Positions 8,517 through 15,550 of a DNA stretch of 25,188 bases are shown piece after piece; the first letter of the stretch is position 1; each line of letters starts with the position of its first letter. The stretch is from SIG223 sp964442785. Its GTDB lineage: Bacteria > Bacillota_I > Bacilli_A > RFN20 > DUOF01. Location: assembly GCA_964442785.1 (NCBI GenBank), contig CAYTZW010000017.1, positions 1 through 25,188 on the forward strand, given 5' to 3'. A program made the position numbers and the translations under genes. The notes under the pieces were generated by a model that was given only the letters and a program-made list of their open reading frames with translations, did no database searches and was not told the origin of the DNA.

Positions 8517-9434
8517 CTATATAATGTCAATATCTAATATTCCCTTATACCAAGTAGGAATAACTAAGTTCATATTGTCATACCATTTCATAATCTTATT
8601 ATAATTTTGAAAACCTTTTTGAATTTCTTTATCCCCGAATTTTAAAGCCCAAGGAATATAAGAAATAAGATGTTCCACGGCATATAAGGCTAAAATAGGA
8701 AAAAAGTCATCAGGAACTTTATTATCAAAATAGCCATTAACTAAACCTGTTTGAAAATATTCACTAACACTGACATTCCAAACAAAAGGCTTAAATTCAT
8801 CATAAGGGTCAGCAATGGTATTCTTATCAAAATCAATAACACCGATTTTACCATTAGAAACAATTAAATTTCCAACGTGATAATCAGCGTGAGAAAAAGC
8901 TTGATTTCTATTTTTGACTAAATGAATATGTTCATCAATGTATTTTTTTAACATTTCTTTATTAGGAATACGAATAGGACAATTATCTAAAGCTTCATAC
9001 TTTTTGACCATTTTAGTGGTGTATTTTTCCCACCAAGAAGGAACATTGTCTAAATTAACAGGCAAAGAATGTAATTTTTGTAAAATTTTACCCGCTTCAA
9101 TTCCTAATAAATAAGCTTCTTTATCACTTACTTTATTAATAGCTACTTCAGCATCTTCTCCTTCAAGCCAAGTTAAAACCATATAAATCTTCGTATCGTT
9201 TAATTTGCCAAAACAAATAGGTTTAGAAGCATTGATCTTTAATTTTTCGATTTGTTGTAATAGTTGAAATTGTTTAGCTTTTTTTTCATACAAATCAATA
9301 GAGGAAATTCTTAACAAAAACTTTTCTCCATTTTTATCTGTTATGATGTATTTTTCATCACTAGACCAACCTTTTGTTAGTCTTACAATACTAGCCCAAT
9401 TATCATAATTAGGAATTACTTTGAAATCGTCCAT
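8517..9434 (-). CDS. APH-family phosphotransferase, substrate unknown
   Basis: The 305-residue protein has the aminoglycoside-phosphotransferase/choline-kinase fold signature. The Brenner motif SHADYHVGN (181-189) contains catalytic Asp184 and Asn189. The metal-binding IDFD (200-203) and an N-terminal lobe with KFLLRIS complete the kinase. Such proteins phosphorylate small hydroxylated substrates such as aminoglycosides, macrolides, sugars, choline or homoserine; the sequence does not tell which. Nothing around it points to resistance. Similar chromosomal Firmicute genes are usually annotated as generic phosphotransferases. AGAGGTG precedes the start, and a TGATATAAT extended -10 lies about 25 bp upstream, so it probably has its own promoter. 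Confidence 0.8.
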   Translation of the reverse strand: MDDFKVIPNYDNWASIVRLTKGWSSDEKYIITDKNGEKFLLRISSIDLYEKKAKQFQLLQQIEKLKINASKPICFGKLNDTKIYMVLTWLEGEDAEVAINKVSDKEAYLLGIEAGKILQKLHSLPVNLDNVPSWWEKYTTKMVKKYEALDNCPIRIPNKEMLKKYIDEHIHLVKNRNQAFSHADYHVGNLIVSNGKIGVIDFDKNTIADPYDEFKPFVWNVSVSEYFQTGLVNGYFDNKVPDDFFPILALYAVEHLISYIPWALKFGDKEIQKGFQNYNKIMKWYDNMNLVIPTWYKGILDIDII

Positions 9435-9480
9435 TTTTTCACCTCTTTAATAGTATTTTATTATATCACAAGGAAAGTTT

Positions 9481-10350
9481 CTAAGAATTTTGAACACTAA
9501 AAGTAATTTGTAACATATCATCTTTTTCTCGAACAAAAACATTGAAGTAATTATAAAAATTTTTCACTATCACTTTTCCTAATTTATAAAAATTTTTTTC
9601 CATATTTTTTCCATAAGAATGTTTTTCTATTTTTTTTAAATAACGAGTTAAATCATTGTAGCGTTTATCAAGTCCTTTAGCATTTAGTTTTTTAATGTTT
9701 TCTTCACTTAACACACTTATTTTTTCTTTCCCATAGATATTTCCTGCTAGATAAAAAGCACTATCATAAAGAAAATTATCAATTTCTTTAATAAAAGGAA
9801 CAATATCATCTTTAAAAGAAATTTCGCCATTTAAGGAATTTGCTTTATTCTTTAGATTATGAAAACTTTTTAACATTTTATAAAATCCAGGATAATAAAC
9901 CTTTTTAAAATGAATAAAACCGTGGCTATAGGCATTAAATTCATTCCAAAAATCTATTCCTAAATGGATAATATAATTTTTTCTACTTGAAAAAGGATTG
10001 TGTTTTATCACTTTATTATGCTTATTGTTACTAATATGATAAATATCATAAAGGTGGACTAATTCGTGATATATAATGTAGGTAAGAAAATTATTACTAT
10101 ATTGGATACTTTCTATGGGTTTTTGGCAAATATGGATAGAAAAAGAATTTTTCCAGCCTGATGTAGAAGCAACAGTTGTTTTTGTATCACAGTTTTTTTT
10201 AAAATCTTCATCACTAACAAAGAAAACACTCAAGTTAACTTTTTCTTCAATTTCAGGACAAAGTTTCAAAAAAATTTCTTTGATTTCTTTTTTGTATTGT
10301 TTATAAAAATCATTGTCAAGGCAACGATTATAAAATCTAATTTCAACCAT
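9481..10350 (-). CDS. Putative zinc metallopeptidase-like protein (HELVH)
   Basis: I do not recognise this 289-residue protein by family. It contains HELVHLYDIYH at residues 95-105, an HExxH zinc motif with another histidine six residues on. This is the metzincin spacing HExxHxxGxxH with Asp in place of Gly. The surrounding helix (FLTYIIYHELVHL) is hydrophobic, as in gluzincin/metzincin active-site helices. There is no signal peptide, so it acts in the cytosol. The C-terminal half is Lys/Asn-rich and helical. GGTGGTG precedes the start. It diverges from an XRE regulator with a palindrome between, reminiscent in layout, not sequence, of ImmA/ImmR protease-repressor pairs. Peptidase activity is unproven. 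Confidence 0.55.
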   Translation of the reverse strand: MVEIRFYNRCLDNDFYKQYKKEIKEIFLKLCPEIEEKVNLSVFFVSDEDFKKNCDTKTTVASTSGWKNSFSIHICQKPIESIQYSNNFLTYIIYHELVHLYDIYHISNNKHNKVIKHNPFSSRKNYIIHLGIDFWNEFNAYSHGFIHFKKVYYPGFYKMLKSFHNLKNKANSLNGEISFKDDIVPFIKEIDNFLYDSAFYLAGNIYGKEKISVLSEENIKKLNAKGLDKRYNDLTRYLKKIEKHSYGKNMEKNFYKLGKVIVKNFYNYFNVFVREKDDMLQITFSVQNS

Positions 10351-10445
10351 ACAATTTCACCACCTTTACTTAAATAATAATGATTAAGACAATTATAAAA
10401 CTATTTTAATTTTTCGTATAGCAAAAATCTTTCTAAAAGAAATAA

Positions 10446-10460
10446 TTAACCTATAGTTAA
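10446..10460. promoter_or_regulatory. Palindrome between HELVH gene and XRE regulator
   Basis: TTAAC-CTATA-GTTAA is a perfect inverted repeat with 5-bp arms, the size typical of an XRE-dimer operator. It lies in the 167-bp divergent intergenic region, about 60 bp from the regulator start. Its role as the regulator's own operator is inferred from position. Confidence 0.4.
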
Positions 10461-10517
10461 CTAAAAATAAAATTGATTTTTTTGTTTTTATAATATTTTC
10501 CTGCAAGGTGGTTTATT

Positions 10518-10868
10518 ATGAAAACAATATTTTCGATTAGATTAAATGCTTTAAGAAGGGAAAATAATTTAACTTTACAAGATGTTGCTGATTATCTTTC
10601 TGTTAATAAAGCGACAATTTCTTACTATGAACAAGGTAAAAGAGTTCCAAGTTTTAATAAATTAGTAAAATTAGGAGAACTTTTTAATGTTAGTTTAGAT
10701 TACTTGTTAGGACACGATTACAATCTTAAAGAAGATAACACCAATTATTTAACTCGTGATTTGGTATTGAAATCAATTTCAAGAAGTAAAATATTGAAAG
10801 AATTTCTTTTAGAAAATCCTCATAATATTGAAAAACTAGAAGATTATATTAATAAATTAGATTCTTAA
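10518..10868 (+). CDS. XRE-family transcriptional regulator
   Basis: The 116-residue protein has a Cro/CI-type helix-turn-helix at residues 5-66: FSIRLNALRRENNLTLQDVA, then LSVNKATISYYEQGKRVPS, then the FNVSLDYLLG tail typical of Bacillus Xre-type repressors. Residues 70-116 form a short helical C-terminal part, probably for dimerisation, with no S24 peptidase domain. GCAAGGTGG precedes the start. The gene diverges from the HELVH protein and shares a palindrome-containing intergenic region with it. Its last 12 bases overlap, tail to tail, the end of the methyltransferase gene. Targets beyond the local operon cannot be inferred. Confidence 0.85.
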   Translation: MKTIFSIRLNALRRENNLTLQDVADYLSVNKATISYYEQGKRVPSFNKLVKLGELFNVSLDYLLGHDYNLKEDNTNYLTRDLVLKSISRSKILKEFLLENPHNIEKLEDYINKLDS

Positions 10869-12173
10869 TCCTTTTGGTAATAAATTTTTTAAAATTCCTT
10901 GGTCGGCTTTTCCAAGTCCTACAGGGAAAGAATCAACACAAACTAAAACATAGTTTTTTAAATAAGAAGTAGATAAGGTCATTCCTTTTAAATATGATTG
11001 TAATTCTAAACTATCTTTAGATAAATTTAAGACTTGCTTAAAATCTTGATTTTTTAATGATAAGGCTAATGAATGGGAAGGATTGAATCTTCCCTTTACG
11101 ATTTCTCCTAGATATAAACCTACTCTTAAAACTTTAATTTTATCAAGATTAAATAAAGGATTATTTAAAAGATAAAGATGCCCTTCAAAATTAGTAAAAT
11201 ATCCTGATAAAGAAGTAGTTAAATTTTCTTTTTCCCATTTACGATATATTTCAATTAAATGATGATTGCTTTCTTTTAAAGGAGCTTTTTTTGTTTCTTT
11301 ATGAAAATCATTACATTTAATCAAACAAGCAAAATGACCTTCGCCTTCAAAAGAAGAAGGATAAATTCTAATAGTTCCTTCTAATAATCCATTTTCAATT
11401 CCTTTTTCTAATTTTATGGGAATAATAGAAGCGTTTGTTTTACTTAATAGATAAGAAATAACATCTTCGTTTTCTTCTTTTGTAAAAGTGCAAGTTGAAT
11501 AAAGCAAAACGCCATCTTTTTTTAAACATTTATAGGCTTGTAATATAAGTTCTTTTTGAACAAAAGATAATTTACTAACTTTATTTAAGTTCCAATCTTC
11601 TTTACTCAAAGAGTTTTTTCTAACCATTCCCAAGCCAGAACAAGGAGCATCTAAAATGACTTTATCAAAATAACCTTCAAAGTTATTAGCAAAATATTGA
11701 GTGTCCATTGAAGTAACAAGACAATTTGTAAAGCCCATTCTTTCAACATTATAGGACAATTCAATAGCACGATTATAACCAATATCATTGGCCACTATTA
11801 AACCAGTATTCTCTAATTTCATTGCGATATGAGTAGTTTTTCCACCAGGGGCAGCACATAAATCTAAAACTTTATCATCTTTATTAACGTTTAATAAACT
11901 ACCAACATACATTGCACTTGGTTCTTGAAGGTAATATAGTCCCATTTTATGATAAATATCTTTACCTAGATTGAGGTTTTTTTTCTCATATCTAAAACCA
12001 TAATCTAGTAAAGTTTTTTCACTCAAATTGAATTTTTCTACAATATAATTAACATCAACTTTTTCTTTATTTATTCTAATTCCTAAGGAAGCTTCTTTTT
12101 GGAAAGATGTAAATAATTGTTCGGCTTTTTCTTTTCCTAAAAGGTTAGTTAAATAAGTTTCTAGTTCATTCAT
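10857..12173 (-). CDS. rRNA cytosine-C5 methyltransferase, RsmF-like
   Basis: From the ATG at 12173 (GGTGATAAAG ribosome site) the protein has 438 residues; a further ATG 27 bp upstream lacks a good site. The NOL1/NOP2/Sun methyltransferase domain has the SAM motif CAAPGGKT (106-113). DAPCSGLG carries the release Cys178, and STCTF carries nucleophile Cys228. An N-terminal RNA-binding extension precedes it. The last ~150 residues match the RsmF C-terminal/PUA-like arrangement (HLYLL, then VLRVGLYLGEIVKGRFNPSH). RsmF makes m5C1407 in E. coli 16S rRNA; in Firmicutes relatives can modify several sites, so the position is uncertain. Confidence 0.87.
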   Translation of the reverse strand: MNELETYLTNLLGKEKAEQLFTSFQKEASLGIRINKEKVDVNYIVEKFNLSEKTLLDYGFRYEKKNLNLGKDIYHKMGLYYLQEPSAMYVGSLLNVNKDDKVLDLCAAPGGKTTHIAMKLENTGLIVANDIGYNRAIELSYNVERMGFTNCLVTSMDTQYFANNFEGYFDKVILDAPCSGLGMVRKNSLSKEDWNLNKVSKLSFVQKELILQAYKCLKKDGVLLYSTCTFTKEENEDVISYLLSKTNASIIPIKLEKGIENGLLEGTIRIYPSSFEGEGHFACLIKCNDFHKETKKAPLKESNHHLIEIYRKWEKENLTTSLSGYFTNFEGHLYLLNNPLFNLDKIKVLRVGLYLGEIVKGRFNPSHSLALSLKNQDFKQVLNLSKDSLELQSYLKGMTLSTSYLKNYVLVCVDSFPVGLGKADQGILKNLLPKGLRI

Positions 12174-12198
12174 CTTTATCACCACTTGATATAATATC

Positions 12199-12229
12199 AA
12201 AAAAAAATCAACTAGTCATCTAGTTGATT
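12199..12229 (-). terminator. Terminator of the 81-residue membrane-protein gene
   Basis: A 10-bp perfect stem (12206-12215 with 12220-12229) with loop TCAT is followed on the leftward strand by a U run (A run at 12199-12207). It lies 17 bp beyond the stop of the upstream leftward gene and before the methyltransferase gene. Confidence 0.75.
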
Positions 12230-12246
12230 AAATCTCCATTATTGAA

Positions 12247-12492
12247 TTATTTGTTATCTTCTTTTAAATATAAGTTTTCAATAGAAGTTTCTTTGCTACC
12301 ATATTGGTCTTTAACAGCTTGGAAAGTGATATTATATTGTTCTTCCATAGCTTCATTGCTAACATTACGGTTAATCCACATAGCTCTAATACCTTTTACT
12401 GCTGCAGGAATTACAACTAGTGTTAAGAAAATTATTGTTCCCCCGATTACGAAATACAATGATGTAAAGATTAATATTTCAACTATACTCAT
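12247..12492 (-). CDS. Small single-pass membrane protein, unknown
   Basis: Not recognised. The 81 residues contain one transmembrane helix (about 6-32) ending in VVIPAAVKGIRAMW, followed by a charged ~45-residue cytosolic tail. The gene is well defined: GGGAGGAAC ribosome site, a TTGTAC-17-TATAAT promoter and its own terminator. It is monocistronic. It sits between a methyltransferase and another unknown membrane protein, which gives no functional hint. Confidence 0.7.
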   Translation of the reverse strand: MSIVEILIFTSLYFVIGGTIIFLTLVVIPAAVKGIRAMWINRNVSNEAMEEQYNITFQAVKDQYGSKETSIENLYLKEDNK

Positions 12493-12525
12493 ATTATGTT
12501 CCTCCCTATCGCTATCACATTTACT

Positions 12526-12554
12526 ATTATATTCTTATTTTGAAATTTGTACAA
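12526..12554 (-). promoter_or_regulatory. Promoter of the 81-residue membrane-protein gene
   Basis: On the leftward strand TTGTAC (12549-12554) and TATAAT (12526-12531) are exactly 17 bp apart, about 35 bp before the start codon. Confidence 0.6.
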
Positions 12555-12570
12555 ATAAATATTTGCCTGA

Positions 12571-12579
12571 TGTGGATAA
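12571..12579 (-). promoter_or_regulatory. Perfect DnaA-box 9-mer (TTATCCACA)
   Basis: TGTGGATAA on the plus strand equals TTATCCACA on the minus strand, the strong DnaA-box consensus. It is 7 bp beyond the stop of the neighbouring gene and upstream of the promoter of the 81-residue gene. DnaA binding is inferred from the 9-mer alone. Confidence 0.4.
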
Positions 12580-12586
12580 CCACGAA

Positions 12587-13276
12587 TTACTTAGTTAAAT
12601 TAATTGCTTCTTTATTAATATTATCTATAGCTTTTTCAATTTCTTTGTTATCTGTTATTTGGCTATTTAACTTAGCATTTACTGTAGATAAATAAGTTGA
12701 AATCTCATTATCTAATGCAGTTTTTGCTTTTTTACCATTTAATTTAGCTTCAAGTCGATTACCTTCATTCACTAAAGCTTGAGTATTAACAGTTTCTGTT
12801 AATAAAGCATTAATAACCTTGTTAGTAGTTGTAATATTTAAAATATTTTTTCCTGCAGATTTTCCGTGTGCTTTATTGGTATTCAATGCTACATTTAAGT
12901 TATTAATATCTCTACCTAAATTAGTAACGGTTGTATTAACAGTAGGATTATTAGGATCTTTAATAGTTGTTTTTCCTAATTCAATATCTTCAACTATTGT
13001 TAGTACTTTATCTTCAGCATCTTTTTGTTTCTTTCTAGCATCTCTTACATCAGAACTCTTTTTAATTCCTTTTGCAAGATAAGTGATTTCAGATATTAAT
13101 CCAAATGTACCGACTGCGCCAACTGCTCCTATAGTAAAACTTTTTACAAAATCAGCACTTGCTCCACCAAAAAGTGAAGTATTCAATAAATAACTTATTC
13201 CTATTGCAGCACCTGCAGATAATAATGTTTTACCTAATATTGCTAATGCTTTGTGATTGTTAAAAAACTTTCTCAT
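12587..13276 (-). CDS. Unknown membrane protein with helical tail
   Basis: Not recognised. The 229-residue protein has two hydrophobic segments (about 11-32 and 42-67, Gly/Ala-rich) separated by a short loop. A basic stretch (KGIKKSSDVRDARKKQ) follows, then ~150 hydrophilic residues rich in Asn, Thr, Lys and Glu. This tail is predicted by eye to be largely helical and perhaps coiled-coil, with TTVTNLGRDINNLNVALN as one candidate. There is no cleavable signal peptide. AGGAGGGATAAA precedes the start and a TTGGAA-17-TATATT promoter fits. It diverges from the sporulation cluster, and perfect DnaA 9-mers lie on both sides of the gene. Confidence 0.65.
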   Translation of the reverse strand: MRKFFNNHKALAILGKTLLSAGAAIGISYLLNTSLFGGASADFVKSFTIGAVGAVGTFGLISEITYLAKGIKKSSDVRDARKKQKDAEDKVLTIVEDIELGKTTIKDPNNPTVNTTVTNLGRDINNLNVALNTNKAHGKSAGKNILNITTTNKVINALLTETVNTQALVNEGNRLEAKLNGKKAKTALDNEISTYLSTVNAKLNSQITDNKEIEKAIDNINKEAINLTK

Positions 13277-13307
13277 TTTATCCCTCCTAGGACCTCTAAC
13301 ATATATG

Positions 13308-13336
13308 AATATAAGTTTTTAGAAACTTTTTTCCAA
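13308..13336 (-). promoter_or_regulatory. Promoter of the 229-residue membrane-protein gene
   Basis: On the leftward strand TTGGAA (13331-13336) and TATATT (13308-13313) are 17 bp apart, about 32 bp before the start. A perfect DnaA 9-mer begins 18 bp upstream of this -35. Confidence 0.5.
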
Positions 13337-13353
13337 TATTTAAGTCTTTCGTT

Positions 13354-13362
13354 TGTGGATAA
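13354..13362 (-). promoter_or_regulatory. Perfect DnaA-box 9-mer in dacF divergent region
   Basis: TGTGGATAA (TTATCCACA on the minus strand) lies in the 134-bp divergent region before dacF. A one-mismatch copy, CGTGCATAA (TTATGCACG, 13383-13391), is 29 bp away in the same orientation, about three helical turns. Confidence 0.4.
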
Positions 13363-13365
13363 CTA

Positions 13366-13393
13366 GCATATTTTTAAACAACCGTGCATAACT
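13366..13393 (+). promoter_or_regulatory. Candidate forespore (sigma-F/G) promoter of dacF
   Basis: GCATA (13366-13370) matches the forespore -35. CATAACT (13387-13393), 16 bp on, matches five of seven sigma-G -10 positions; the spacing is slightly short. Bacillus dacF is transcribed by forespore sigma factors, which supports the reading. No good sigma-A promoter was seen. Confidence 0.3.
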
Positions 13394-13410
13394 TTTTTAT
13401 GGTGATAAAT

Positions 13411-14577
13411 ATGAAATACCTTAAAAGATTTCTTTGTTTTTCTTTGATTTCTACTTTTATAGTAATACTTTTTCCTACGAAAATTAAAGCTGATAATGAC
13501 CTGTTAGAAACTTCTTCTTATGGAAATGCTCTTTTTGAAGCAAGCACCAAAACTTTTATAACAGGAAAAAATGAAAATGAAAAGTTATATCCTGCTAGTA
13601 TGACCAAAATGATGGGTTTGCTTTTAGTATTAGAAGATATTGAAAAAGGGAAATATGACTTTAACTCTATTGCGACAACTAGTAAACTTGCTTCTTCTAT
13701 GGGTGGTAGTCAAATATTCTTAGAAGTAGGAGAAGAAATGTCTATTGAAGATTTATTTAAGTCAGTTGCGATAAATTCTGCTAATGATGCAATTACCGTT
13801 TTAGCTGAAAATAGTGCGGGAAGTGTTTCAAATTTTGTTAAAAGAATGAATGAAAAAGCCAAAGAATTAGGAATGAAAAATACTCATTTTGTTAATCCAA
13901 CAGGTTTCTTTGACCAAGAACACTATTCTTCTGCTTATGATATGGGCTTGTTAGGTTTAGAACTTGTTAACAAATATTCTGATATTATTTTAAAATATAC
14001 TTCTCAATATGAAAGTTATATAAGAGAAGACAGTGATAATCCTTTTTGGTTAGTTACCACTAATAAGATGATGAAAACTTATTCAGGTATGGACGGTTTA
14101 AAAACTGGATATATAACGCAATCTGGATATTGTTTGACAGCTACTGCCATTCGAAATAATGTAAGAATGGTAAGTGTAGTTATGAAAGCAACTTCTATTG
14201 AGGAAAGAAGCAAAGACACTAAAGCTTTATTAGATTATGGCTTTTCTTTATATAAAAATACTTCTTTGTTTGAAAAAGATAGTATTATTTCAACCTATAA
14301 TTTTAAAAATGCAAAGACTAATAAAACCCCTTTAAAAGTTAAGGAAATAGTTAATTTTGTTCACCCTTTAGATAAAAATATTTCATCTTATAGTTACAAA
14401 ATCATTATGAATAAAACGAAAGCTCCTTTAAAAAAAGATGAAGAAGTAGGTTCTTTAAATATATATGATAAAGATAATAAACTAATTAAATCATATCCAC
14501 TTTATGTAACGGAAAATGTTAATGAAAAAAATTTTTGGTATAAATTTCTAGTTAATTTAAAGCAAATATTGTTTTAA
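13411..14577 (+). CDS. dacF: D-alanyl-D-alanine carboxypeptidase DacF (PBP)
   Basis: The 388-residue S11-family penicillin-binding protein removes the terminal D-Ala from peptidoglycan stem peptides; DacF helps adjust crosslinking in spore cortex. Motifs are SMTK (Ser63 nucleophile, Lys66), SAN (123-125) and KTG (231-233). The N-terminal signal sequence (about 1-27) ends near IKA, and a short amphipathic C-terminus (NFWYKFLVNLKQILF) probably anchors it. The ATG at 13411 has GGTGAT upstream; an in-frame GTG at 13384 is less likely. Its place directly before spoIIAA-spoIIAB-sigF matches Bacillus and identifies it as DacF rather than DacA or DacB. Confidence 0.92.
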   Translation: MKYLKRFLCFSLISTFIVILFPTKIKADNDLLETSSYGNALFEASTKTFITGKNENEKLYPASMTKMMGLLLVLEDIEKGKYDFNSIATTSKLASSMGGSQIFLEVGEEMSIEDLFKSVAINSANDAITVLAENSAGSVSNFVKRMNEKAKELGMKNTHFVNPTGFFDQEHYSSAYDMGLLGLELVNKYSDIILKYTSQYESYIREDSDNPFWLVTTNKMMKTYSGMDGLKTGYITQSGYCLTATAIRNNVRMVSVVMKATSIEERSKDTKALLDYGFSLYKNTSLFEKDSIISTYNFKNAKTNKTPLKVKEIVNFVHPLDKNISSYSYKIIMNKTKAPLKKDEEVGSLNIYDKDNKLIKSYPLYVTENVNEKNFWYKFLVNLKQILF

Positions 14578-14595
14578 AAAGCAATGTTAAATATC

Positions 14596-14616
14596 GGCAC
14601 TTGTAGTGCCTTTTTT
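14596..14616 (+). terminator. Terminator of dacF
   Basis: GGCACT and AGTGCC form a 6-bp stem with loop TGT, followed by six T's, about 20 bp after the dacF stop. The short stem may allow some read-through into spoIIA. Confidence 0.65.
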
Positions 14617-14667
14617 ACTTTTAAAACTATTATTTTCTCCAGATAATATCAAAAAATGATATTTTGT

Positions 14668-14693
14668 GGAGGAAATATATTATTTAATAGAAA
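14668..14693 (+). promoter_or_regulatory. Candidate sigma-H promoter of the spoIIA operon
   Basis: GGAGGAAAT (14668-14676) matches all nine positions of the sigma-H -35 RNAGGAWWW. ATAGAAA (14687-14693) matches six of seven -10 positions, with a 10-bp gap where 11-12 is usual. The Bacillus spoIIA operon is transcribed by sigma-H at this place. The element overlaps the right arm of an imperfect hairpin (14640-14672). Confidence 0.4.
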
Positions 14694-14721
14694 ACTAATA
14701 TCAAAATTACCAACAAATTTT

Positions 14722-14743
14722 AAGCACGATAAGTGCTTTTTTT
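14722..14743 (+). terminator. Terminator-like hairpin in the spoIIA leader
   Basis: AAGCAC and GTGCTT form a 6-bp stem with a 5-nt loop and run into a T tract. It lies between the candidate sigma-H promoter and spoIIAA, so it would either attenuate spoIIA or act as a second terminator for dacF. Its sequence resembles the first hairpin, including a following TTTTTTACT. Confidence 0.45.
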
Positions 14744-14792
14744 ACTATTTTCGACATAACTCCTATTTTAAAATGATTTTAGGAGGAAAAAT

Positions 14793-15119
14793 ATGGAAAC
14801 TAATTTAATCGGTAATTATCTAATTATAAATTTTTATGGTGATATAGATAGTTGTGCAGTATCTAAATATAAACCTATGTTAGAAAAAATAATTGAAGAA
14901 AGTTCCTTTACTAAAGCTGCTATGGATTTCAGTAATGTTAATTTTATTGATAGTTCAGGAATAGGTCTTATTTTAGGTCGTTATCAACAGCTAAAAAACA
15001 AGGGAATTAAATTAACAGCCTATGGAATTAACAAAACGGTTGATAGGCTATTTAAAATCTCAGGATTATGGAAAATTATTGAAAATGGCGACGGAAAAGT
15101 TAAGGTGATTAGCAAATGA
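14793..15119 (+). CDS. spoIIAA: Anti-sigma factor antagonist SpoIIAA
   Basis: The 108-residue STAS-domain protein contains NFIDSSGIGLILGRYQQ, matching the Bacillus SpoIIAA phosphorylation motif; Ser54 corresponds to Bacillus Ser58. When unphosphorylated (after SpoIIE action) it binds SpoIIAB and frees sigma-F in the forespore. The RLFKISGLWKIIE element also agrees with SpoIIAA. TTAGGAGG precedes the start. The TGA stop overlaps the spoIIAB start (ATGA), indicating coupled translation and balanced stoichiometry. Confidence 0.95.
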   Translation: METNLIGNYLIINFYGDIDSCAVSKYKPMLEKIIEESSFTKAAMDFSNVNFIDSSGIGLILGRYQQLKNKGIKLTAYGINKTVDRLFKISGLWKIIENGDGKVKVISK

Positions 15120-15550
15120 ATAAAATGGAACTTCGTTTTACAGCTTCCTTAGAAAATCAATCATTTGCAAGAACTTCTATTGCTGCTTTTATGATGTCAT
15201 TAAATCCTTCTGTTGATGAAATTGATGAAGTAAAAACTATTGTGTCAGAAGCAGTATCAAACGCTATAATTCACGGATATCAAAATAATCCTGAAAAATA
15301 TGTCTATTTAAAAGCGTGTATTGAGAAAAATATATTGTTAATTACTATTCAAGACTATGGAATTGGAATTGAAGATATCTCTAAAGTTATGGAAGATTTT
15401 TATACAACTTCTACAAATAATGAACACGCTGGAATGGGCTTTACCATAATGAAAGCTTTTTCCGATAATTTTGAAATTTTCTCTACCCCAAATTTAGGAA
15501 CTAAAGTTATTTTATCAAAAGTTATATGTAATGAATGTTTAGTTCAATGA
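15116..15550 (+). CDS. spoIIAB: Anti-sigma F factor and kinase SpoIIAB
   Basis: The 144-residue GHKL-fold serine kinase has an N box, VSEAVSNAIIHGY (Glu45, Asn49), a G1 box, DYGIGIED (Asp80), and a G2 box, HAGMGFTIM (104-112). It binds sigma-F with ATP and phosphorylates SpoIIAA. AAGGTGATT precedes the ATG, which overlaps the spoIIAA stop; a second ATG three codons on is possible. Its TGA overlaps the favoured sigF start. Confidence 0.95.
   Translation: MNKMELRFTASLENQSFARTSIAAFMMSLNPSVDEIDEVKTIVSEAVSNAIIHGYQNNPEKYVYLKACIEKNILLITIQDYGIGIEDISKVMEDFYTTSTNNEHAGMGFTIMKAFSDNFEIFSTPNLGTKVILSKVICNECLVQ

Noticed and set aside
8517..9434. Antibiotic-resistance gene
   Set aside because: APH-fold motifs are present but no residues or context point to an aminoglycoside or macrolide substrate.
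10473..10494. TTGATT/TATAAT promoter for the XRE regulator
   Set aside because: The spacer is only 10 bp; the TATAAT may be a real -10 but no proper -35 could be assigned.
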